A stretch of 64,000 nt of DNA from Streptomyces sp. DT2A-34 (GTDB lineage: Bacteria; Actinomycetota; Actinomycetes; Streptomycetales; Streptomycetaceae), in contig NZ_JASTWJ010000001.1 in the NCBI RefSeq assembly GCF_030499515.1, positions 5,808,001-5,872,000 on the forward strand. The letters run 5' to 3'. The notes beneath the pieces were generated by a model, which saw nothing but the letters and a program-made list of their open reading frames with translations, had not been told where the DNA came from and ran no database searches. The first letter of the stretch is position 1; each line of letters starts with the position of its first letter. Positions 48,026 through 55,186 of the stretch are shown one piece after another. Made by a program: the position numbers and the translations under genes.

Positions 48026-48681
48026 ACAGCCCATCCTGGCCCGTCGTGCTGGGGGACGGCGATGTCGTCCTCCGGCCGATAAAGATGCGCGACCAACGGG
48101 TCTGGCGCGAGGTCAACCGGCGCAACCGGGACTGGCTGCGCCCCTGGGAGGCGACGATTCCGCCGCCCACGCCCACCGGGCCGATCGCGCACCGGCCCAC
48201 CTACCGCCAGATGGTCCGGCACCTGCGGTCCGAGGCGAACTCGGGCCGGATGCTGCCGTTCGTCATCGAGTACCAGGGGCGGCTGGTCGGGCAGTTGACG
48301 GTCGCCGGGATCACCTGGGGCTCGATGTGTTCGGGGCACATCGGTTACTGGGTGGACGAGGCGGTGGCGGGCCGCGGGGTGATGCCGACCGCCGTGGCGC
48401 TGGTCGCGGACCACTGTTTCCGCACCGTCGGGCTGCACCGCATCGAGGTCTGCATTCGCCCCGAGAACCGCCCGAGCCGCCGGGTCGTGGAGAAACTCGG
48501 ATTCCGCGAGGAGGGGATGCGTCCGCGATATCTCCACATCGACGGAGCCTGGCGGGACCATCTCGTCTTCGCGCTCACGGCGGAAGAGGTGCCGGAGGGG
48601 TTGCTGGGCGGCTGGCACCGGGCACGCTCACAGGAGACACCGCACACGAACCCGCAGAACAGCCGGGGCAATCCCGCGTAG
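48022..48681 (+). CDS. RimJ/RimL-like GNAT acetyltransferase, possible CTG start
   Basis: 219 residues from CTG 48022, which overlaps the preceding stop as CTGA and has GGGGG 6 bases upstream; the first listed start is GTG 48046 with no ribosome site. The upstream codons encode NSPSWPVVL, which reads like the conserved N-terminus of this family. The GNAT core includes GQLTVAGITWGSMCSGHIGYWVDEAVAGRGVMPTAVALVADHCF (acetyl-CoA loop) and RPENRPSRRVVEKLGFREEG. It may N-acetylate a ribosomal or other protein. A rimJ-like gene accompanies glp and glpR in corynebacteria. Confidence 0.8.
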   Translation: MNSPSWPVVLGDGDVVLRPIKMRDQRVWREVNRRNRDWLRPWEATIPPPTPTGPIAHRPTYRQMVRHLRSEANSGRMLPFVIEYQGRLVGQLTVAGITWGSMCSGHIGYWVDEAVAGRGVMPTAVALVADHCFRTVGLHRIEVCIRPENRPSRRVVEKLGFREEGMRPRYLHIDGAWRDHLVFALTAEEVPEGLLGGWHRARSQETPHTNPQNSRGNPA

Positions 48682-48876
48682 CCGGGAAGCGGCCCCCGGA
48701 AATTGAATAAGTGTTCGAAATTGACGTCGGATGACCGCCTCGGGGCATTAAATTCGCGCCTGGGCGGGCTGCTGATCGCATCGGTCACAAAAAAAGTTCG
48801 AAATATCAGCCAGATCGTGCGACACACCGGCTCAATTGGCAGATGGCCTCACGCAAACCCCTCTACCGTGTGAGGC

Positions 48877-50172
48877 GTGAGCAGCAGCGGCCTCATCTAC
48901 GCAGTCATTGTCGGGGCCTGGGCCGCCTACTTGGTGCCGATGTGGCTCCGTAGGCAGGACGAGCTGAACGAGGCCCGTCCGACGGAACGCTTCAGCACAG
49001 CCATCCGGTTGCTGTCCGGACGGGCGGGGATGGAGCGCCGGTACGCCAAGGACCTGCGCGCGCGCTCCACCGACGAGGGGGAGCCCAGCGCCGATGACCC
49101 GGGCGACGTCACCGAGTCGGTGGACGTCCGGGCCTTCGCCATGCTTCCGACCCGTCCGCAGACCCAGGCGGCGGTCCAGGCCCAGGCACCGGAGCGCCCG
49201 GAGCCGGCGCGTGAATCCGCACGGGAACAGGGAGGCAAGGCGGCACCCGAACACGGGTCCAGGCCGGCCCCCGAACGTGCCAACGCGCCCGCGGCCGAAG
49301 CGGGCTCCGGCCCGACGTCCCAGGCGCGCAAACGGGTGCCCGCACCCCGGCGAGCACCCTCGGACGAGGCGGCCGCGGCACGTGCCAGACGCCTCAAGGT
49401 GCTCGCGCGCCGACGGCGCACCACCGTGATGCTCTTCCTCGCCTTCACGCTCGGCGCGATCGTCGCCGCGGTCGGCGGGCTCGCCTTCCTGTGGGCGCCC
49501 GGCGTTCCCGCCGTGATGCTCAGCGGGTACATCGCGTATCTGCGCTCCCAGGAGCGCCGTCGCTTCGCCTACCAGATGGACCGGCGCAGCGCCGAGGCCG
49601 CCGCGCAGCGGCTTCGCGAGCATGCGCGCCAGTCGCGCCGGCGCGGTGCCCCCGACTCCGGTGCCGGTCTCGACGAGGCCGACGAGGGGCCCGAACCAGG
49701 CACCGACCCCGGCCTGTCCGCCCTCGCCGCGGACCGGCGCGCCCTCGTCGAGCAGACCGATCACGCCGAGTGGGTCGACCAGCAGCGTGAGCGCCGGCGC
49801 AGGCCGGGGCACGGCGACAGCTGGGACCCGGTTCCGGTGCCGCTGCCGACGTACGTGACCGCGCCGGTCGCGCCGCGGGCCACTCCCGACGTGGACCTCG
49901 GCGCGCCGGACGCGTGGAGCTCGGCGCGGTCCAGCCCCGTCGGCCGGGACCGGGACGCGGGCGGCGATGCCGGGGACGGTTCCGCGCGGGGCGCGGAGCC
50001 GGGAGCGTCGGGCGAGTCGGGAGACGAGGCTCGCGGTGAGGAGAAGGCCGAGGAGGGCGGGCGGAGCGACGCCCGCCGGGCCGCTTCCGCCCGCCGGGCG
50101 CGCGAGCGGGGCCGTACGCCGCTGTTCGACCAGTACGAGGACGGCGACCGGCCGCGCGCGGCGAACGAGTAG
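48877..50172 (+). CDS. sepX: SepX/GlpR-like divisome membrane protein
   Basis: 431 residues from GTG 48877; a -10-like TACCGT ends 8 bases before it, so the mRNA may be leaderless. One N-terminal helix (SGLIYAVIVGAWAAYLVPMWLRR) and a pair of helices near 185-225 (VMLFLAFTLGAIVAAVGGLAFLW, PAVMLSGYIAYLRSQERRR) flank a large disordered Pro/Ala/Glu linker; the C-terminus is charged, with SARRARERGRTPLFDQYEDGDRPRA. This matches the Streptomyces septation protein SepX and corynebacterial GlpR, receptor of the MoeA-like Glp. The location after galU-moeA-GNAT strongly supports the identity. Confidence 0.8.
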   Translation: MSSSGLIYAVIVGAWAAYLVPMWLRRQDELNEARPTERFSTAIRLLSGRAGMERRYAKDLRARSTDEGEPSADDPGDVTESVDVRAFAMLPTRPQTQAAVQAQAPERPEPARESAREQGGKAAPEHGSRPAPERANAPAAEAGSGPTSQARKRVPAPRRAPSDEAAAARARRLKVLARRRRTTVMLFLAFTLGAIVAAVGGLAFLWAPGVPAVMLSGYIAYLRSQERRRFAYQMDRRSAEAAAQRLREHARQSRRRGAPDSGAGLDEADEGPEPGTDPGLSALAADRRALVEQTDHAEWVDQQRERRRRPGHGDSWDPVPVPLPTYVTAPVAPRATPDVDLGAPDAWSSARSSPVGRDRDAGGDAGDGSARGAEPGASGESGDEARGEEKAEEGGRSDARRAASARRARERGRTPLFDQYEDGDRPRAANE

Positions 50173-50241
50173 TGCCCGGCCGGGGCCGGGAACGGATTTC
50201 CAAGCAGGCCGATCGGGGTGCTAAAGTTTCACTCGTTGCAA

Positions 50242-50315
50242 GGGCCTGTGGCGCAGTCCGGTAGCGCACCTCGTTCGCATCGAGGGGGCCAGGGGTTCGA
50301 ATCCCCTCAGGTCCA
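50242..50315 (+). tRNA. tRNA-Ala (anticodon CGC)
   Basis: A 74-base cloverleaf: acceptor GGGCCTG with CAGGTCC, D-arm, anticodon stem CCTCG/CGAGG around TT-CGC-AT, and T-arm AGGGG-TTCGAAT-CCCCT, discriminator A. CCA is not encoded. A terminator follows at 50350. Downstream sequence shows no duplicated 3' end, so no element has used it. Confidence 0.95.
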
Positions 50316-50349
50316 CCGCAACAACTTTCCAAGGGAACTTGGGAGTTGA

Positions 50350-50385
50350 AAGATCCCGTCCGATCGGTTGATCGGGCGGGATCTT
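50350..50385 (+). terminator. 15-bp hairpin terminator of tRNA-Ala
   Basis: AAGATCCCGTCCGAT (50350-50364) pairs with ATCGGGCGGGATCTT (50371-50385) with a single G-T wobble and a 6-base loop, followed by TGTT. Confidence 0.85.
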
Positions 50386-50394
50386 TGTTATGTC

Positions 50395-50425
50395 CAAGCT
50401 TCGGTGTGTTCAAGCTTCGGTGTGT
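50395..50425. repeat. Two tandem copies of CAAGCTTCGGTGTGT
   Basis: Exact 15-bp copies at 50395-50409 and 50411-50425. They lie between the tRNA terminator and the next MFS start, ending 12 bases before it, and could be an operator pair or a slippage repeat. Confidence 0.8.
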
Positions 50426-50437
50426 CCGAGGGGGAGC

Positions 50438-51658
50438 GTGGAGAAGGCCGCCGCACGGTTACCGGCGACGCCGCTGCGGAACGCGGCCTTTCGGCGGTTC
50501 GTGACCGCCAGTTGGATCTCCGCCACCGGATCCGCGATGGCGCCCCTCGCGCTCGCCTACTCCGTGATCGAACAGGGCGGAGGAGCCGGGGCCCTCGGTG
50601 TGGTGCTCGCCACGAACACCGTGCCGACCATCGTCTTCCTCCTCATGGGCGGAGTGCTCGCGGACCGTATGTCCCGCAGCCGGCTGCTCTTCCTCGGCAA
50701 TCTGCTGGCGGCCGCCGCCCAGGGGGCCCTGGCGGCCGTCGTCGCCACCGGGCACGCCACGACCGGCTCCATCGCGGTCTGCGGCTTCGCCTCCGGGACG
50801 GCGGTGGCCTTCACCGTGCCCGCCGCTCAGGGAGCCGTGGCCCAGATCGTGCCCGCGGAGCAGTTGCAGCGGGCCAACGCCCTGCTCAGGCTGCCGAGCA
50901 ACGCGGTCAAGGTGCTCGGACCGGCGATCGGCGGGGTTGTCGTCGCGGTCAGCAGCCCGGCCTGGGCGTTGGCCTGGGACGCGCTCACCTTCGCCGTCGC
51001 CGCCCTTCTGCTGCTCGGGCTGCGCCTGGACGCGCCGGTCACCGGCACCGGCGTGCTGAGCGATCTGCGGGAGGGATGGGCCGGCTTCTGGTCGCGGACC
51101 TGGCTGTGGACGTACACGGTCGCGGGGACCGTCCTCGTCGCCGCGTGGCTGGCGGGGTTCCAACTGCTGGGGCCGGTCGTCGCGGCGGAGCGGTACGGCG
51201 GGGCGCGTGACTGGGGGCTCGTCCAGGGGGCGTTCGCGGCGGGGCTGCTGGCCGGGACGGTGGTGTGTCTGCGCTGGCGGCCGTACCGGTTGCTCGTGGT
51301 GGCTGTCGCGGCCTGCCTGCCCATGGCCATCCCCCTGCTCGTCATGGGCTGGGGGCTGCCGCTGCCCTGGCTGCTGTTGACCGCCCTGCTCGCGGGCGTC
51401 GGGCTGGACGTGGCGATCGTCGCGTGGACCACCGCCTTCCAACGGCATGTGCCGCAGGGCGAGTTGGGGCGCATGAGCGCGTTCAACAGTGTTGGGGAGC
51501 GGCTGGCGATTCCGCTCGGCTATCTGCTGACCGCTCTCGCGGCCGGCATCTGGGACAACCGGACGGTGTTGGTGGCGTGTGCCGGGCTCGTCGTCGCCTC
51601 CGCCGTTCTCAACCTCTGCGTGCGGGACGTCTACCGCGTCAACGCCGCACGGGACTGA
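50438..51658 (+). CDS. MFS transporter (EntS/YfiS-like)
   Basis: 406 residues from GTG 50438 with GGGGGAG just upstream. TM1 begins near residue 15 (AFRRFVTASWISATGSAMAPLALAYSVIEQGGGAGALGVVLATNTVPTIVFLLMGGVLADRMSRSRLLFLGNLLAA), including the loop 2-3 motif GGVLADRMSRSR. The paired Asn/Pro motif ANALLRLPSNAVKVLGPAIGG is typical of EntS-like exporters. About 11-12 spans are seen. It could export a siderophore or drug. It is read with no close partner; a GNAT gene converges on it. Confidence 0.85.
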   Translation: MEKAAARLPATPLRNAAFRRFVTASWISATGSAMAPLALAYSVIEQGGGAGALGVVLATNTVPTIVFLLMGGVLADRMSRSRLLFLGNLLAAAAQGALAAVVATGHATTGSIAVCGFASGTAVAFTVPAAQGAVAQIVPAEQLQRANALLRLPSNAVKVLGPAIGGVVVAVSSPAWALAWDALTFAVAALLLLGLRLDAPVTGTGVLSDLREGWAGFWSRTWLWTYTVAGTVLVAAWLAGFQLLGPVVAAERYGGARDWGLVQGAFAAGLLAGTVVCLRWRPYRLLVVAVAACLPMAIPLLVMGWGLPLPWLLLTALLAGVGLDVAIVAWTTAFQRHVPQGELGRMSAFNSVGERLAIPLGYLLTALAAGIWDNRTVLVACAGLVVASAVLNLCVRDVYRVNAARD

Positions 51659-51662
51659 CCGC

Positions 51663-52139
51663 TCACAGCGCCTTGGCGTAGCACAGGCTCAGCTCGTGGA
51701 AGCGGTAGTAGCCGAACTTCGCGCACGGCTCGTACCCGCTGGACGTGTACAGGGCCACCGCCTCCGGCTGCTTGGCGCCGGTCTCCAGCACCATGCGGGT
51801 GCGGCCCGCCGCCCGCGCGTCCTCCTCCAGCGCGGCCAGGATGCGTCTCGCCAGGCCCTGCCCGCGCATCCGCTCGACGACGTACATCCGCTTGAGCTCG
51901 GCGTCCCCGTCCGCGTTGCCCTCGCCGTTCTCGTCCTGGGCGCGCCAGCCGCCGGAGGCGACGGGGGTGCCGAGCTCGTCGTAGGCGATCAGGTAGAGGC
52001 CGTCCGGCGGCTCGAAGTCCGTCGGCGCGAGGGGCGTGGCGTCCCCGTCGTCGCCGTAGCGGACGCCGTACTCGGCCTGCACCTGGTCGTTGAGCTTGAC
52101 GGCGTCGGGGTGGTCGAAGGAGGCGCGATGTATATGCAT
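51663..52139 (-). CDS. GNAT acetyltransferase
   Basis: 158 residues from ATG 52139. A GNAT core is seen: LIAYDELGTPVASGGWRAQD, ELKRMYVVERMRGQGLARRILAALEEDARAAG (acetyl-CoA loop RGQGLA), MVLETGAKQPEAVALYTSSGYEPCAKFGYYRF. No ribosome site is seen; TATACG (-10-like) lies just upstream of the ATG with a TTGACC 19 bases before it, so the transcript may be leaderless. The substrate is unknown. Confidence 0.85.
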   Translation of the reverse strand: MHIHRASFDHPDAVKLNDQVQAEYGVRYGDDGDATPLAPTDFEPPDGLYLIAYDELGTPVASGGWRAQDENGEGNADGDAELKRMYVVERMRGQGLARRILAALEEDARAAGRTRMVLETGAKQPEAVALYTSSGYEPCAKFGYYRFHELSLCYAKAL

Positions 52140-52727
52140 GCTATGTACCGTATATCAATTCAAGATCAAGAGTGGTCAATAGGTTCCAGAATCGGACGAC
52201 GTCCAGTGTGCCGGTAGGGCGCCGGGGTGCCCACTGTGACCTCGGTCAATGTGCGTAAGGCCCGGGGTGGGAGCCGAGCGGGTCCGCTCGAACGCGGGGG
52301 TACATGCTTCGGTGTTCGCAGGGCCGCAGTCGCCCGGGCGTACGCAGCGCCGGGGGCGGGCGGGCGCGGTCGCTGAGAGTTACGTCCATGTCTTGACTCG
52401 TCCCGCGTGACAGCCTCCGTCGTCTTCGCCGTGTGGCCGAGGTTGAAGGACTCCGCTAGGTGCCGCAGTGTGCGGAGTCGGTCGAACCGGCTCGCGCCCT
52501 TGCTGTGTTGATCAACAGGATTCCTGACTAACCGCCAGTTATTTGAACTTTCACAAAGCCTCCTCAGGTACTCATCAGTAGGGGTCCGCTATCACTTGAT
52601 CGGCCCTGTACGTTGCAGGCTCAAGCGTTGGGCGCCTCAAGTTTCCGCAAAGCGTCTGACCTTGGGTGCTGCTCCCCTTCTGGGACAGCGCGGAATGCTT
52701 CCCCTGCGCATACCGGAGAGACGAACC
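52140..52727. other. 588-bp intergenic region, no gene seen
   Basis: No frame has codon bias. It holds the promoter of the minus-strand GNAT gene, a TGTGA-cctcgg-TCAAT dyad (52235-52250, one mismatch from a CRP-type site) and an AT-rich stretch (52500-52590) that probably carries the promoter of the SodC-like gene. Confidence 0.6.
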
Positions 52728-53351
52728 ATGCCCAGACATAAATACAACGCCCTGAACAAAGGCGTCCTGATCGCGGCCGCCGGCATTCTGGCGGTCGCCG
52801 CCGGAGCCAGTGTGATGACGATCGCGGGTGCCGCCGAGCCGCAGAGCACGAACGCCCCGATCCCGAAGATGGTCATCGGAACGGTGTTCGCCCCGGTGGA
52901 CGCGGCTCCCTGGGCGCAGGCGGTGACCTACAACACCCAGCAGGTGCCGGTGGGCAGCAGGGTCCAGGTCAAGGAGGAACTGCGCCGCAGCGGCGGGACA
53001 CGTATCGAGCTGCGCCTGCGGGACCTCGGGGCCGATCGGGTCTACGGCGCTCATGTCCACACCAAGCCGTGCGGCAAGCTGCCCACGGACGCCGGACCGC
53101 ACTACCAGAACCTGCTGGACCCGACGCAGCCCTCGGTCGACCCCGCGTTCGCCAACCCGGACAACAAGGTGTGGCTGGACCTGACCACCAACAAGGACGG
53201 CTCCGCCCGCTCCATAGCCACCGTGGACTGGCGCTTCCGCGAGGGCGGGGCTCGTTCAGTGGTGCTGCACGAGATGGCCACCGCCACGCACGCCGGTCAC
53301 GCCGGAACAGCCGGTGCGCGGCTTGCCTGTGTGAACGTGCCGTTCATGTAA
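52728..53351 (+). CDS. Secreted Cu/Zn superoxide dismutase-like protein with altered metal site
   Basis: 207 residues from ATG 52728 with CCGGAGAG upstream. A signal peptide (KYNALNKGVLIAAAGILAVAAGASVMTIAGAAE, residues 4-36) directs export. The SOD_Cu fold is suggested by YGAHVHTKPCGK (His-x-His), GPHYQN (His), and the C-terminal THAGHAGTAGARLACVNVPF. The usual HxGDLGN segment is replaced by FANPDNKVWLDLTTNKDG, so one copper or zinc ligand is missing. It may be a copper-binding or stress protein rather than a dismutase. Confidence 0.75.
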   Translation: MPRHKYNALNKGVLIAAAGILAVAAGASVMTIAGAAEPQSTNAPIPKMVIGTVFAPVDAAPWAQAVTYNTQQVPVGSRVQVKEELRRSGGTRIELRLRDLGADRVYGAHVHTKPCGKLPTDAGPHYQNLLDPTQPSVDPAFANPDNKVWLDLTTNKDGSARSIATVDWRFREGGARSVVLHEMATATHAGHAGTAGARLACVNVPFM

Positions 53352-53377
53352 CCCCCATCGTTCCGGGTGGGGGTTAC
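53348..53377 (+). terminator. 10-bp hairpin overlapping the stop codon
   Basis: GTAACCCCCA (53348-53357) and TGGGGGTTAC (53368-53377) are exact complements. The left arm includes the TAA stop of the SodC-like gene. Confidence 0.75.
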
Positions 53378-53538
53378 GTCTGCCGGAGGCTGACCAAGGG
53401 GGCGTCCGTGTCCGGGGTTCCCATTTCCTTGCCCACGGGGTGGGAACCGGACCCTTGGGCGCCCTCACGGGCGAGGTCATGGACAGAGGCAGGGAGGTCG
53501 CCCAGTAACGTACGCCTCCTCTTGTCTAGGAGAGTGTT

Positions 53539-54342
53539 TTGCTGACTGTGACCTCTGTGAATGTGAACGGGCTGCGGGCCGCCGCGAAGAAGGGCTTCGT
53601 GGAGTGGCTCGCCGGCACCGAAGCCGATGTGCTGTGCCTGCAGGAGGTGCGCGCGGAGCCGCAGCAGCTGCCCGAGCACGTCCGCACGCCCGACGGCTGG
53701 CACGTCGTGCACGCGCCCGCGGCTGCCAAGGGGCGCGCCGGTGTCTCCCTCTACACCCGCCGTGAGCCCGACCGCATCCAGGTCGGCTTCGGGTCGAGTG
53801 AGTTCGACGACAGCGGCCGCTACGTCGAGGCCGACCTGCCCGGTGTGACGGTCGCCTCCCTCTACCTCCCCTCCGGCGAGGTCGGCACTGAGCGGCAGGA
53901 CGAGAAGGTCCGCTTCATGGGCGAGTTCCTCGCCTACCTGAAGGACCTGCGCGAGCGTGCCGCCGCCGACGGTCGTGAAGTGCTGGTCTGCGGCGACTGG
54001 AACATCGCCCACCAGCAGGCCGACCTGAAGAACTGGCGCGGCAACACCAAGAACTCCGGCTTCCTGCCGGAGGAGCGGGAGTGGCTCGGCCAGGTGTTGG
54101 ACCTCGGTGCCGGCGGTTACGTCGATGTCGTGCGGTCGCTGCATCCGGACACCGAGGGGCCGTACTCGTGGTGGTCGTACCGCGGGCGGGCCTTCGACAA
54201 CGACACCGGCTGGCGCATCGACTACCACGTGGCGACGCCGGGGCTCGCCGCCAAGGCGCTCAAGGGGTACGTCGAGCGGGCGGCGACGCATGGCGAGCGG
54301 TGGTCGGATCATGCGCCGGTGACGGTGGTCTACGACCGTTAG
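53539..54342 (+). CDS. xth: Exodeoxyribonuclease III (AP endonuclease)
   Basis: 267 residues from TTG 53539 with AGGAGAG 5 bases upstream. LTVTSVNVNGLRAAAKKGFVEWL, LCLQEVRAE (catalytic Glu), GDWNIAHQQADLKNWRGN (Asp-x-Asn) and RIDYHVATPGL with SDHAPV (Asp-His) are the metal and catalytic motifs of the xth family. It removes 3' blocks and cuts abasic sites in base-excision repair. Its TAG stop overlaps the TAA of the convergent MerR gene by sharing TTAG (54339-54342). Confidence 0.92.
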   Translation: MLTVTSVNVNGLRAAAKKGFVEWLAGTEADVLCLQEVRAEPQQLPEHVRTPDGWHVVHAPAAAKGRAGVSLYTRREPDRIQVGFGSSEFDDSGRYVEADLPGVTVASLYLPSGEVGTERQDEKVRFMGEFLAYLKDLRERAAADGREVLVCGDWNIAHQQADLKNWRGNTKNSGFLPEEREWLGQVLDLGAGGYVDVVRSLHPDTEGPYSWWSYRGRAFDNDTGWRIDYHVATPGLAAKALKGYVERAATHGERWSDHAPVTVVYDR

Positions 54343-55013
54343 GCCTGCTCGGCGCCTCGTCGGTCCCCCTCGTTCTGCTTCCGCAGCCTCCGGTCCAGCG
54401 CCAGTGACAGTTCCGCCTCCACCACGCTGCGGGCGAGGGGGCGCAGGCGCTGGAAGTCGCCGTCGTGGGTGTGGCGCAGTACCAGGTCGGCGAACATCTC
54501 CGCGAGGTCGTCGACGTGTTCGCGGACCCGCTTGCCCGCCGCCAGGACCTCCGAGAGAGGGATGCCCTCGCGGACCAGGGCCGAGGAGACGTCCAGCAGG
54601 CTGCGGCTGACGTGGACGATCTCGTCGCCGTCGGTGCCGAGGTAGCCGAGGTCCAGGGCGAGGGCGAGGTTCTCCGGGGTGACCTGGCCCTCGAAGCGGG
54701 CGGCGAGTTCCTCGGGAGTGAGGTGGACCGGCTTCTCCTCGGTGGGGGTGGCGACGCCGAGGAGGTCGGCGACGTCGCGGCCGTGGTCGAGGGCCTCGGC
54801 GAGTTCCGCGATGCCGGTGAGGGTGTGGCCGCGCTCCAGGAGGGCGGCGATCGTGCGCAGGCGGGCCAGGTGGTGATCGTCGTACCAGGCGATGCGGCCT
54901 TCGCGGCGGGGCGGCGGTATCAGCTTGCGTTCGCGGTAGAAGCGCAGGGTGCGCACCGTGATGCCGGCCAGGCGGGCCAGCTCCTCCACGCGGTATTCAC
55001 GCTTCTCGGTCAC
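54339..55013 (-). CDS. MerR-family transcriptional regulator
   Basis: 224 residues from ATG 55013. N-terminal MerR HTH (REYRVEELARLAGITVRTLRFYRERKLIPPPRREGRIAWYDDHHLARLRTIAALLERGHTLTGIAEL). The long C-terminal part lacks the Cys cluster of SoxR or metal sensors, so it probably binds a drug or another organic ligand. It is divergent from the monooxygenase operon; the 173-bp gap contains three dyads. It could control that operon or only itself. Confidence 0.88.
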   Translation of the reverse strand: MTEKREYRVEELARLAGITVRTLRFYRERKLIPPPRREGRIAWYDDHHLARLRTIAALLERGHTLTGIAELAEALDHGRDVADLLGVATPTEEKPVHLTPEELAARFEGQVTPENLALALDLGYLGTDGDEIVHVSRSLLDVSSALVREGIPLSEVLAAGKRVREHVDDLAEMFADLVLRHTHDGDFQRLRPLARSVVEAELSLALDRRLRKQNEGDRRGAEQA

Positions 55014-55030
55014 CTGGGAACCTTAAGTCG

Positions 55031-55124
55031 TACCGGCGGTAACTTTCCTCGGTGGTTTTCTGGACCGACCCCTACCGGTCGGTAGAGTCCTCCTCTACTC
55101 TCCCATTGCGCCAGTGTTCACTGG
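55031..55124. promoter_or_regulatory. Three palindromes in the MerR/monooxygenase gap
   Basis: TACCG-g-CGGTA (55031-55041), CTACCG-gt-CGGTAG (55072-55085) and CCAGTG-tt-CACTGG (55111-55124). The second also sits inside ACCGACC (55064-55070)...GGTCGGT (55077-55083). Sites of the CTACCGxxCGGTAG type are typical TetR operators; no TetR gene is adjacent. Confidence 0.55.
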
Positions 55125-55186
55125 CACGGTTCCGGTTCCAGTTCCGGTTCCGGGTGACGTTCCCGGTGAGGCATGGAGGCAAAGGC

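Noticed and set aside
48713..48804. GTTCGAAAT repeated at 48713-48721 and 48796-48804 upstream of sepX
   Set aside because: A short, AT-biased word in a promoter region with no symmetry or phase; too weak to name a regulator.
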